NCBI RefSeq assembly: GCF_045528445.1
Contig: NZ_JBGQQU010000036.1
Span: 1-30,725 of the forward strand
DNA: 30,725 bases
From: Desemzia sp045528445
Lineage (GTDB): Bacteria; Bacillota; Bacilli; Lactobacillales; Carnobacteriaceae
Direction of reading: 5' to 3'
Positions 1 through 7,731 of the stretch are shown one piece after another. The translations under genes and the position numbers were made by a program. The notes below the pieces were generated by a model that did no database searches, had not been told where the DNA came from, and was given only the letters and a program-made list of their open reading frames with translations. Each line of letters begins with the position of its first letter. Positions within the stretch are counted from its first letter, which is position 1.

Positions 1-125
1 CAGCTAAATAAGCAAAATTTTCTGGAAATAGTCATCCTTTGCGTAAGCATTCGATTTTTTTTACTTTTTTCAAGAAAATAATAATTCAGAATATTCTGAC
101 TATATTTATGCAACACTAGTGACAT

Positions 126-1208
126 TTAATAATTAAAAAGTTTTGTTTGAGTTTTAGGACCGCAATTGCCGTCATTTTTCAGATTGTGATCTTTTTGGAA
201 TTGTTTGATGGCGGCAGTTGTTTTAGGACCGTATTTTTTATCTAAGGAGCCCACATTGGTATATCCTTTGCAATAAAGCATTGCTTGGACGGCGTAAACG
301 TCCCAACCTTCGTCATTCGGTAAAAGAGCACGAGCCGTTTGTGATATTTCACCGCTCCAGATACCGCTTGGGTATAAACCGACAGCCCGTTGAAACAATT
401 GAAGAATCGCTTTTTTAGTATCAGGCCCGGCTGAACCGTCAGGCGAAGTGCCGACAGTCCGTTGGATTTGTTGGATAATCTGCGTTTTATTCAATGTCAG
501 TTGTTGTTGGGTGATTTTTAATTCCTGACCTAAATAAATCACCTCAGAAGGGAGCTGGTTGACAGTCTTTAACCAACTGATTGTAGTAGCATATTTTTTT
601 GCTATTCCCCAAAGCGAATCGCCTCTTTTGACAATATGGGTGAGATAATCAACAATATGTTCTTCTTTAGGCTTTGTCTTTTTTTCAACGTCAGCGGCAA
701 ACTGAGTTAAAGAGATTCCGAAACCAGCTAAATAATTGTCTGGATCTGTATGAGTGGTTCCGCCTAAATGTTGGGTTACCCAATGGTGAGTTTTAATCCC
801 TTTATCTTTAAGTGTTTTTCCCGTATTCAATGTTACAGGGATAGAAGCTTGCGCAGCCAGTGTTCTCAATAGCCAGATATATGCAGCGTAATCTTTTTTA
901 AATTGTTCTTTGTCCGTTGTGCGGGCTAGTTCAACTTGAGCGTAAGCATAAGGATTGGCATTTGCACCAGCACCGTATTGCATAAGATTTGTCTGAGCCA
1001 GTTGGACGATCTTTCCTCCAGCTCCAACCCAATGACTTGTATAGGCTCCGCCTTCCCTAGCATTACGTGACATATATTGGATTTCATTTTTTAAAGCGTC
1101 TGGCCCTGTGTTTTTTGGGTTTCCTGATTCGTGGGCGATAATAAAGCGAATGTCTTTTAACGGTTTTTGTTTGAGATTAAGAAGTTGCTTTTCTATGGGA
1201 TATGTCAT
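126..1208 (-). CDS. N-acetylmuramoyl-L-alanine amidase with LysM and peptidoglycan-binding domains
   Basis: Predicted endolysin-like cell-wall hydrolase of 360 residues that cuts the amide bond between N-acetylmuramic acid and the stem peptide. Residues about 15-165 form an Amidase_2 domain. Candidate zinc and catalytic residues are His26 (IIAHES) and the HH...HTDPD block with His141/142, His153 and a nearby Asp. A LysM repeat follows at about 190-232 (HIVKRGDSLWGIAKKY), then two peptidoglycan-binding-like segments at about 240-297 and 298-360 (KKYGPKTTAAIKQFQ). No signal peptide is visible, as in phage-type lysins. The start has a clear AGGAGG site. It is the last gene of a minus-strand cassette with DUF1659 and DUF2922 genes, a grouping often seen in Firmicutes. 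Whether it acts in cell-wall turnover or is phage-derived cannot be told from the sequence; no other phage genes are present. Confidence 0.9.
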   Translation of the reverse strand: MTYPIEKQLLNLKQKPLKDIRFIIAHESGNPKNTGPDALKNEIQYMSRNAREGGAYTSHWVGAGGKIVQLAQTNLMQYGAGANANPYAYAQVELARTTDKEQFKKDYAAYIWLLRTLAAQASIPVTLNTGKTLKDKGIKTHHWVTQHLGGTTHTDPDNYLAGFGISLTQFAADVEKKTKPKEEHIVDYLTHIVKRGDSLWGIAKKYATTISWLKTVNQLPSEVIYLGQELKITQQQLTLNKTQIIQQIQRTVGTSPDGSAGPDTKKAILQLFQRAVGLYPSGIWSGEISQTARALLPNDEGWDVYAVQAMLYCKGYTNVGSLDKKYGPKTTAAIKQFQKDHNLKNDGNCGPKTQTKLFNY

Positions 1209-1277
1209 AATTTCCTCCTGTTCATATAAGCAATAAAGTAAATCAGCTTAGAGCAGCTTTTTAAAGACAAAAGACCA

Positions 1278-1295
1278 GACCAATATTGATTGGTC
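1278..1295 (-). terminator. Weak hairpin between DUF2922 gene and amidase
   Basis: A perfect 7-bp stem (GACCAAT/ATTGGTC) with a 4-nt loop. On the minus strand it is followed by an interrupted T stretch (TGGTCTTTTGTCTTT). It could attenuate transcription from the two small genes into the amidase gene. Confidence 0.4.
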
Positions 1296-1352
1296 CAGCC
1301 TGTTGTAGGGACGAGTTTATTCAGGACTTATTATTTCTTTAACAAATGGTCA

Positions 1353-1577
1353 TTATTCAGTTTCAAAAATATCTGTTAAGATACGTTCGACATAACGAGC
1401 AGAAAGTCTTCCCGCGTAAGGATTAACCCCATCTATATCAAACATATTCAAATGAATGATTTTATCCATAGCTTGTTGAGCAGTTTCTGGGGATAGATCG
1501 AGAATAGGGTCTTTCACACTCATTGTTTTAGTTTTACCAGCACTGGTGCTGAATTTTAGCTCTAATGTTTTTGTCAT
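1353..1577 (-). CDS. DUF2922 family small protein
   Basis: A 74-residue protein that fits the DUF2922 family. It has an N-terminal beta-strand motif (KTLELKFSTSAGKTKTMSV), a DPILDLSPE turn, and the typical ending in which AMDKIIHLNMF leads to ARYVERILTDIFE. Function is unknown. It lies 33 nt downstream of the DUF1659-like gene on the same strand and has its own AGGAGG-type site. This pairing is a common Firmicutes arrangement, often next to an amidase or holin, as here. The usual YvrJ-type mini-gene was looked for in the 144-nt gap to the amidase and was not found. Confidence 0.8.
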   Translation of the reverse strand: MTKTLELKFSTSAGKTKTMSVKDPILDLSPETAQQAMDKIIHLNMFDIDGVNPYAGRLSARYVERILTDIFETE

Positions 1578-1610
1578 TGTTTATTCCTCCTTTTAATGAG
1601 TTGAGTTGGT

Positions 1611-1814
1611 TTAGCGAGTATATTTATACTCTTCTACAATTACTGTATGTCCTAGCGGTAATTCAGACAAAGATTCGATAGCATCTGTAAATTCAGCTAC
1701 TTGAGATTCATTTACATCTGCAATAATATTTGGGTAGCTTCGACGAATAAAATCCTCGTTCTCAATATCTTCAAAATAGACTTCGATAGCTCCTTTGCTC
1801 CATTCTTTTTGCAT
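1611..1814 (-). CDS. DUF1659-like small protein
   Basis: A 67-residue acidic protein resembling the DUF1659 family: an N-terminal strand (KGAIEVYFED), a central RRSYPNIIADVNESQVAEF segment, then the family-like AIESLSELPLGHTVIVEEYKY tail. Function is unknown. It is the first gene of the minus-strand cassette and has a strong AGGAGG site 6-8 nt before its ATG. Family assignment rests on pattern and on the DUF2922 neighbour, not on a search. Confidence 0.7.
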   Translation of the reverse strand: MQKEWSKGAIEVYFEDIENEDFIRRSYPNIIADVNESQVAEFTDAIESLSELPLGHTVIVEEYKYTR

Positions 1815-1988
1815 GTGGTCTTCCTCCTTTAATTAGTGTTGTAAGGTTGTCATGACTGCTTACATTTTTAATAACGCAAAAGTAAAAAGATGTGTTACTA
1901 CCTATTCTTTCCAAGATAAAAAAATAAAAAGGGCGTCCTCCACACTGAACAGAGATGCAACTTGTATTGGTGTTGTAAGTCATCTTCT

Positions 1989-2017
1989 TTGAACAGACTA
2001 AAGGTTTTTGATATGAT
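1989..2017 (+). promoter_or_regulatory. Sigma-A promoter of the first stress gene
   Basis: TTGAAC at 1989-1994, a 17-nt spacer and TATGAT at 2012-2017, about 75 nt before the start codon. No sigma-B-type GTTT/GGGTAT pair was seen. Confidence 0.6.
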
Positions 2018-2092
2018 TATTTTGAAAATAGGACAACTGTTTTATGATCAAACAATCAATTAGTTTCTAAAATAAATTGGAGCGTGAGAAGC

Positions 2093-2965
2093 ATGCAAAG
2101 AAAAATAGAAGGAACCTATCAAAGCTCAAAAGAAGTATTAGCAGCAGTAGAAAGATTGTTGAATGAAGGATACAAGGGAGAGGAAATTGTTGTTATTACA
2201 GATAACAACTCTAATCATCAAAAAGAATTAGATGATATGTCATTAATTGAAGTTGATGCAGTTGATCCGAACGAAGGATTGTCTTTCTGGGATAAAGCTA
2301 AAGAGATGTTGAGCTTTGGCAATTATGATGTAGATGAGTCTCATAGTCCACTGACTGAATATGGTGTTGAGGATGCAGAAGCTCAAAGGCATAATGAAGC
2401 ATTGAGAAATGGCGAGATTCTAATATTGGTCAATAAAGAAGTGCCAAAAAATATCAAAGATGTTGCTGAAGATAATGGATCTAGTGACATCAAAAAAGTC
2501 TCCAATCACCAGGATGAGTCAGTAGAAAACACTAGAGAAGAAATGAAAGAAGAATATGAGCCTGCTCCTGGCGACAAGGAGACTTTTGATCCCAGCAAAG
2601 CTCAATCTTCTCGAGAAGATAAACACTTTGACGATGCATTAAAAGATAATAAAGGCGAGGAGTCGGATATTATGAATAACAATGAAAATAATAATCGTTT
2701 GGATGATGAACAAGCACCGCAATTAACAGGCGATGAAACAAGCGTTACTTTAGATGAAGGAACGCATGAATATCCTGATAAAGTAAATACCGGCTATACT
2801 GAAGGATCTACTGAAAAACCCGCACTATCACCTTTAAATGCAGAAGAAAAAGAAGAAAAATCACCTTCAGAAAACACAGAACAACCAGAAAGTGATGCTT
2901 ATTACAACGATGAGTACCAAGATGCTGGCGGCAAAACGATCGAAGATGACGAAAGAAAGAACTAA
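2093..2965 (+). CDS. YflT/GSP17M-type general stress protein with long acidic tail
   Basis: The N-terminal ~100 residues (QRKIEGTYQSSKEVLAAVERLLNEGY, then EEIVVITDN and a WDKAKEMLSF segment) match the heat-induced stress protein YflT (GSP17M) domain. The remaining ~190 residues are low complexity, highly charged and rich in Glu, Asp, Asn, Ser and Lys, so probably disordered. The start is taken at the ATG at 2093: a GGAG lies 10 nt upstream, while an upstream in-frame GTG at 2084 overlaps that site, and the paralogue at 5074 begins in the same way (GKRIEGSY). Molecular function is unknown; the domain is associated with general stress in Bacillus. It has its own promoter and a strong terminator, so it is probably transcribed alone. 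Confidence 0.8.
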   Translation: MQRKIEGTYQSSKEVLAAVERLLNEGYKGEEIVVITDNNSNHQKELDDMSLIEVDAVDPNEGLSFWDKAKEMLSFGNYDVDESHSPLTEYGVEDAEAQRHNEALRNGEILILVNKEVPKNIKDVAEDNGSSDIKKVSNHQDESVENTREEMKEEYEPAPGDKETFDPSKAQSSREDKHFDDALKDNKGEESDIMNNNENNNRLDDEQAPQLTGDETSVTLDEGTHEYPDKVNTGYTEGSTEKPALSPLNAEEKEEKSPSENTEQPESDAYYNDEYQDAGGKTIEDDERKN

Positions 2966-3011
2966 AAGAATCGTTTAAAAATATATACAGTTAACTATAT
3001 AAAGCAAACGG

Positions 3012-3047
3012 GAAGCTAGAACCAAAATGTTCTAGCTTCTTTTTTTT
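3012..3047 (+). terminator. Intrinsic terminator
   Basis: A perfect 11-bp stem (GAAGCTAGAAC/GTTCTAGCTTC) with a 6-nt loop, followed by eight T residues. It ends the stress-gene transcript. Confidence 0.93.
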
Positions 3048-3153
3048 ATCTTATGGAGAGATTCTGTACCTTATTTTGGTTCTTCATCTTCTAATGTTGG
3101 TAAAGAAATTTCCTCCGACCTATGGGGCTGCTGATGGAAAATCATGTGAACAC

Positions 3154-3256
3154 CTTGGTGCTGACTCCTAAAAGGTAGAGATTTTATTATGCAGCTTATT
3201 GGCTGATTTAAGTTTGTTATTTAACCGAATCAAGCCGGCTAATTTTGTTCTTAATG
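3154..3256 (-). mobile_element. Right-end remnant of an IS3-family element
   Basis: The stretch starting TTGGTGCTGACTCC (3155) aligns with the end of the IS3-type shell at 16906, sharing TTGGTGC-GAC-, CTAAAAG-TAGAG and TTTTATTATGCAGC. Read on the minus strand, the next inner bases encode IKNKISRLDSV, close to the KxKLxGLSPV ending of IS3-family OrfB, followed by stops and frame damage. Only about a dozen codons of the transposase survive before the tandem array begins. No matching left end was found beyond the array. Confidence 0.6.
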
Positions 3257-3917
3257 TTTAAACGGAATTTTTCATCAAGGAAGTATTAGCCTTGATGTTT
3301 AAAGCGCGTTTTTCATCAAGGCAGTATTAGCCTTGATGTTCAAAGCGTATTTTTCATCAAGGAAGTATTAGCCTTGATGTTTAAAGCGTATTTTTCATCA
3401 AGGCAGTTTTATCCTTGATGTTCAAAGTGCGTTTTTCATCAAGGAATTTATAGCCTTGATGTTCAAAGTGCGTTTTTCATCAAGGAAGTATTAGCCTTGA
3501 TGTTCAAAGTGCGTTTTTCATCAAGGAAGTATTAGCCTTGATGTTCAAAGTGCGTTTTTCATCAAGGAAGTATTAGCCTTGATGTTCAAAGCGAATTTTT
3601 CATCAAGGAAGTATTAGCCTGATGTTCAAAGTGCGTTTTTCATCAAGGAAGTATTAGCCTTGATGTTCAAAGCGTGTTATTCATCAAGGAAGTATTAGCC
3701 TTGATGTTCAAAGCGTGTTTTTCATCAAGGAAGTATTAGCCTTGATGTTCAAAGCGTGTTTTTCATCAAGGAAGTATTAGCCTTGATGTTCAAAGCGTAT
3801 TTTTCATCAAGGAAGTATTAGCCTTGATGTTCAAAGCGAATTTTTCATCAAGGCAGTTTTATCCTTGATGTTCAAAGTGTGTTTTTCATCAAGGAAGTAT
3901 TAGCCTTGATGTTTAAA
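3251..3917. repeat. Tandem array of 16 palindromic 41-bp units
   Basis: Sixteen copies of CATCAAGG - 9 nt - CCTTGATG - 16-nt linker, starting at 3273, 3314, 3355, 3396, 3437, 3478, 3519, 3560, 3601, 3641, 3682, 3723, 3764, 3805, 3846 and 3887. Every interval is 41 bp except one of 40 bp. The 8-nt arms are identical in all units except the ninth, which lost a T in its right arm. The loop is usually AAGTATTAG, with CAGTTTTAT in units 4 and 15, AATTTATAG in unit 5 and CAGTATTAG in unit 2. Linkers run TT(C/T)AAAG(C/T)G..TTTTT, with variation at two or three bases. A degenerate half unit precedes the first copy. There are no unique spacers, so it is not a CRISPR, and T-runs precede rather than follow the plus-strand stems, so it is not a stack of ordinary terminators. 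Confidence 0.97.
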
Positions 3918-4172
3918 CCGTGGCTCAAGACTTGCATCTTTCTTCATGGCTATGCAACCCGATATTCCTCCAGAAATTTCTAGAAAATGAGTTTCTAATC
4001 GGTTTAGAGTTGAAAAAATGTATTTTCTACTTACCAACATCAAATAGTGTAGAATCCTTATTTTCGAGCGTCTTTTTTGTATCTAACCCTTCTTTTTGAT
4101 ATCTTTATGGTGAATAGTTATAAAAATGCATCCATTAAAAAGAAACATCCATTAAAGTTAGAGAGGTTGGAA
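3918..4172. other. Spacer between the array and the SDR gene
   Basis: About 255 nt of AT-rich sequence without a supported gene. It must hold the promoter of the downstream SDR gene; a TAGAAT at 4050-4055 is a possible -10 box but has no convincing -35 partner. Confidence 0.4.
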
Positions 4173-5048
4173 ATGAATATGTCAAATGATGAGCTAAGAT
4201 CTCAAGAGCCAAAAAAAGATTATCTGATGAGTGACGCTACGGCAGATGTTCCACAAGAAATTGAAGTCGAGGACCCAAACTATAAACCCGCAGAAAAGTT
4301 AAAGGGGAAAAATACGATTGTAACGGGTGGCGACAGCGGTATTGGCCAAGCCACAGCGATTGCATTTGCAAAAGAAGGCGCAAATGTGGCGATCGTTTAT
4401 TACGAAAACGATGAGGATGCTGACAAAACCAAAAATCGTTTGGAAGAAATTGGGGTACAGGCGTTAGCCTTTAAAGGTGATGTAGGAAATGAAGAATTCG
4501 CAAAAGATGTTGTAAAACAAGTAGCAGATGCTTGGGGGCAAATAGATGTTCATGTCAATCACGCAGGTGAACAGCATGTTCAAGAAAAACTGCAAGATGT
4601 AACAGCTGAACAAATTGATCGGACATTCCGTACCAATGTATACAGCATGTATTATTTTGTAAAAGCTGTTTATCCTCATATGCCAAAAGGAGGATCCATT
4701 ATCAACACCGCTTCTATTACAGCTTATCAAGGAAATCCTCTTTTCCTTGATTACTCAGCTACAAATGGGGCAATAGTCAGTTTTACCAGATCACTATCAC
4801 AACATCCTGAAATCCTAGAGAAAGAAATTCGAGTAAATGGAGTAGCTCCAGGTCCAATTATGACACCAATGATTCCTGCTACATTTGATGAAGAAAAATT
4901 AAAAACTTGGGGTAAAAGTGGTCCTTTCGGCAGACCAGGCAAAGCCTATGAATTAGCAGGAGCTTATGTATACTTAGCTTGTTCCGATTCAAGTTATGTA
5001 TCCGGACAAGTGTTGCATGTAGATGGGGGAGAATTTACCACCAGCTAA
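4173..5048 (+). CDS. SDR family oxidoreductase (YhdF/YghA-like) with altered catalytic motifs
   Basis: A 291-residue short-chain dehydrogenase/reductase resembling the stress-linked YhdF/YdaD/YghA group. A ~45-residue N-terminal extension (SQEPKKDYLM..DPNYKPAEKLKGK) precedes the Rossmann fold with TGGDSGIGQ. The active-site region is unusual. The expected NNAG is NHAG (VHVNHAGEQH). The Ser is kept (NTASIT) and the Tyr is kept, but the YxxxK lysine is Asn (YSATNGAIVSF), changing a residue normally needed for hydride transfer. The C-terminal VNGVAPGPI and SSYVSGQVLHVDGGE motifs are intact. The start at 4173 has GAGAGG 6 nt upstream; an in-frame ATG at 4179 is possible, and the longer open frame upstream looks non-coding. 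The next stress gene follows 25 nt downstream, so the two are probably cotranscribed. The substrate is unknown. Confidence 0.9.
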   Translation: MNMSNDELRSQEPKKDYLMSDATADVPQEIEVEDPNYKPAEKLKGKNTIVTGGDSGIGQATAIAFAKEGANVAIVYYENDEDADKTKNRLEEIGVQALAFKGDVGNEEFAKDVVKQVADAWGQIDVHVNHAGEQHVQEKLQDVTAEQIDRTFRTNVYSMYYFVKAVYPHMPKGGSIINTASITAYQGNPLFLDYSATNGAIVSFTRSLSQHPEILEKEIRVNGVAPGPIMTPMIPATFDEEKLKTWGKSGPFGRPGKAYELAGAYVYLACSDSSYVSGQVLHVDGGEFTTS

Positions 5049-5073
5049 TTAAAGGAACGCAAGGAGGATGGTT

Positions 5074-5649
5074 ATGGGAAAAAGAATAGAAGGTTCATAC
5101 ACTTCAATAGAAGAAACCATACAAGCAGTGCGGCGGTTATTGAACGAAAGTTACTATTTATCGGGAGATATTACTATCATCACCAATCAGAGAAATCGGG
5201 AAAATTTAGAAGAGCTGACTTCGGTACAAGTAGATAAAGTAGCGACGGTAGAAGACAAATCAACATGGAATCGATTCAAAAGTATGTTCTCTGCTTCAAA
5301 TGAGGAAGCCACTTTAGAACAATATGGAATTGAAATGCATGATGCAGTTAAATTTGAAGAGGACTTAACAAGTGGAAACTACATTATTATTGTTGAAGAA
5401 GATAAAGCTTTGAACGATAGTCTAAACAATCCGGTAACGAGCATAGATGATGCGATTGTTGAAGCAAGAGATGAGAGTTCTTCTCATGACCAGACCTCAG
5501 AAGTCAAAGAAGCTAAAAAAATCAGACCTGAACAAGAAACAATCTTAGGAAATGAAGAAGATCCTTTATTAGATGGTTCAGTAGACAGAGGTCCAATATA
5601 TGGAATAGTGGAGGATGATCCTAATAAAGAGACGCTAAACGATAATTAA
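5074..5649 (+). CDS. YflT/GSP17M-type general stress protein, paralogue
   Basis: A 191-residue protein whose first ~100 residues parallel the product at 2093: GKRIEGSYTSIEETIQAVRRLLNESY, then DITIITNQ and a WNRFKSMFS segment before LEQYGIEMHDA. A shorter acidic tail of about 90 residues follows, rich in Asp, Glu and Asn. The start is placed at ATG 5074 because AAGGAGG at 5061-5067 is 6 nt away, whereas the ATG at 5068 touches it. It sits just after the SDR gene and ends at a very strong terminator. Function unknown; a stress role is inferred from the domain. Confidence 0.8.
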   Translation: MGKRIEGSYTSIEETIQAVRRLLNESYYLSGDITIITNQRNRENLEELTSVQVDKVATVEDKSTWNRFKSMFSASNEEATLEQYGIEMHDAVKFEEDLTSGNYIIIVEEDKALNDSLNNPVTSIDDAIVEARDESSSHDQTSEVKEAKKIRPEQETILGNEEDPLLDGSVDRGPIYGIVEDDPNKETLNDN

Positions 5650-5667
5650 AACTGAGTGTTTTTATTT

Positions 5668-5702
5668 AGCTTGTTGGGCAGTTACTGCCCAACAAGCTTT
5701 TT
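5668..5702 (+). terminator. Strong intrinsic terminator
   Basis: A perfect 14-bp stem (AGCTTGTTGGGCAG/CTGCCCAACAAGCT) with a TTA loop and a trailing T run. Confidence 0.95.
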
Positions 5703-5747
5703 ATATATCATAAAATAATAAATATTATAATAAAACTATGTTTTGTA

Positions 5748-5793
5748 TTGTGATATCCTGAAATTTCTTCTATAATGAAATAGAAAACGTTTT
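5748..5793 (+). promoter_or_regulatory. Promoter and cre-like operator of the GH3 pseudogene
   Basis: TTGTGA at 5748-5753, a 17-nt spacer and TATAAT at 5771-5776. The 10-bp palindrome AAAACGTTTT at 5784-5793 lies over the expected transcription start. It has the CG core of a CcpA (cre) or LacI-family operator, although its outer bases depart from the cre consensus. Confidence 0.6.
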
Positions 5794-5816
5794 ACAAATT
5801 GAAGGGAGAATGAATA

Positions 5817-7576
5817 ATGAAAGTAGATTTAACTGCCAAACCTTATCATTTAGATGCTGAATCTATCGACTGGGTTGAAAACACTATTTCAAATATGACG
5901 GACGAGGAAAAAATTGGGCAGTTATTTATCAATATGGGTTCAAGCCGTACAGAAGAATATTTAACAGGTATAGTAAACGATTATCATATTGCAGGTGTTC
6001 GTTATAATCCAGGCACAGCAGAAGAAGTATACGAACAAAACCGTATTTTGCAAGAAAACAGTAAAATTCCCTTGTTGATTGCAGCAAACACTGAAGCAGG
6101 TGGAAATGGTGCTTGTACTGATGGAACATACATTGGTCATGAAGTGAAAATCGCTGCTACAAACGACCCTAAATATGCCTATGAAATGGGACGTGTTTCA
6201 GGAGTTGAAGCAGCATCTATCGGATGTAACTGGAGTTTTGCTCCAATCGTTGACCTTTTACGCAACTGGCGTAACCCAATCATCTCAACTCGTACTTGGG
6301 TGCAGATGTGGATCAAACGATTGATTTGTCTTTAGAGTATATGAGAGGAATTCAAGAAAGTGGGATTGCACCAGCTGCAAAACATTTCCCCGGGGATGGA
6401 ATAGATGAACGTGACCAACATTTATCATTTGCACCTAACCACTACTCTGTAGAAGAATGGGACAATACTTTTGGTAAAGTTTACGGCTCATTATTTGATG
6501 CTGGTTTACCATCTATCATGGCTGGTCACATTTCATTACCTGCTTATGTTCGTCATTTCAATCCAGAAGCTACTGTACAAGAAGCAAATCTTCCTGCTAC
6601 TTTAAGCAAATACATTTTGACTGATTTATTAAGAGACAAAATGGACTTTAATGGATTAGTTGTTACTGATGCAAGTCACATGGTTGCTTTAACAGGTGCT
6701 ATGAAACGGAAAGATATGCTTCCAGCTTCTATTGCTGCTGGTTCTGACTTGTTCTTATTCTTCAATGATCCAGATGAAGACTTCCAATGGATGATGGATG
6801 GATACAAAAATGGTGTGATCACTGAAGATCGTTTACAAGAAGCGTTGACTCGTATTTTAGGAACAAAAGCTGCTCTAGGTTTGCACAAAAAAGCCAAAAC
6901 AGCATTGCTTCCTACTAAAGAAGAAGCAATGGCAAAAATCGGTCTTCCAGAAAATAAAAAAATCGCTGAAGAAGTTGCTGACCAAGCCATTACATTGGTT
7001 AAAAACAACGAAAACATCTTCCCGGTTTCTCCAAACTCGCACAAACGTGTGTTGTTGGTAGACGTTAAAGGGACTCAAGGTGGGTTTGGTGCTATGATCG
7101 GTGATTCTGGTAAGCCATCTGATAAAATGAAAGAAATGCTTGAAGCGGAAGGATTCGAAGTAACGATTTGAGAATCTGCTGAAGAAAAAATTATGAAGAT
7201 GCCTGAAGAAGAGAGAAAAGCAGCGTTAGCAAATGTATACGCACAAAAACGTCCGATTTCTGAATTAACAGAAAATTATGACTTGATCATTAATTTAGCT
7301 GTTGTTAATCCAAATACTGACCAACGTATTCAATGGCCAGCATCAAAAGGTACTCCAGACATTCCATTTTATATACGTGAAGTACCAACAATCTTTGTTT
7401 CATTGCAATCTCCGTTCCATTTGGCTGATGTGCCTCAAGTACAAACATACATCAATGCTTATGACAGTAAGGAATTTACAATGAAAGCTTTAGTCGACAA
7501 AATGTTAGGTCGTTCTGAATTCAAAGGCGTATCTCCAGTAGACGCATTCTGTGGATTCGAAGACACAAAATATTAG
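5817..7576 (+). pseudogene. Broken glycoside hydrolase family 3 (beta-N-acetylhexosaminidase-like) gene
   Basis: Three pieces join into one ~586-residue GH3 protein. The first frame (5817-6335) runs through NWSFAPIVDLLRNWRNPIISTRTW. Then a single G appears to be missing from the G run at 6298-6300, and the reading continues one frame over with GADVDQTIDLSLEYMRG. A second lesion is an in-frame TGA at 7169-7171, after which the same frame continues to 7576. Family motifs survive: KHFPGDG followed by DERDQH (the Asp-His dyad region) and the putative nucleophile in LVVTDASHM. Family activity would be removal of beta-linked sugars, probably N-acetylglucosamine, from the non-reducing end. Promoter, ribosome site and terminator are intact, which suggests recent inactivation or sequencing errors. 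Confidence 0.85.
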
Positions 7577-7585
7577 AGAGCAACC

Positions 7586-7631
7586 AACTGCTCATCCAAG
7601 AAAATACTTTCCTGGATGAGCAGTTTCTTTT
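7586..7631 (+). terminator. Intrinsic terminator after the GH3 pseudogene
   Basis: A perfect 13-bp stem (AACTGCTCATCCA/TGGATGAGCAGTT) with a 14-nt loop, followed by TCTTTT. Confidence 0.9.
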
Positions 7632-7669
7632 AGATAAAAGGACTTTTTTTAGAATGAAAATCATTGATT

Positions 7670-7697
7670 CGAACGTTTGTTTGAGGTACGCTATTAT
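7670..7697 (+). promoter_or_regulatory. LexA-like SOS box and promoter of recX-mutY
   Basis: CGAACGTTTGTTTG at 7670-7683 matches 12 of 14 positions of the Gram-positive LexA box CGAACRNRYGTTYC. A TATTAT (7692-7697) just downstream can serve as the -10 box, so the LexA-like box would cover the -35 region, a normal place for repression. Confidence 0.55.
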
Positions 7698-7731
7698 AAG
7701 AGAAATAAATAAGAGCTAGGAGGTGGGGGCT

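Noticed and set aside
86..99. TCAGAATATTCTGA palindrome downstream of the amidase
   Set aside because: No loop and no adjacent T run, so it does not support a terminator or a named operator.
1771..1983. 70-codon minus-strand open frame
   Set aside because: It runs over the promoter and ribosome site of the DUF1659-like gene and resembles no protein I know.
3251..3917. CRISPR array
   Set aside because: The whole 41-bp unit repeats with only a few variable bases; there are no unique spacers and no cas genes.
3918..4080. Remnant of another IS (ISL3-like end) or a small gene beside the array
   Set aside because: A minus-strand frame is open for about 55 codons, but no transposase motif or inverted repeat partner could be shown.
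7169..7171. Programmed readthrough or selenocysteine at the GH3 in-frame TGA
   Set aside because: The gene also has a frameshift, and no SECIS-like hairpin was seen directly after the codon.
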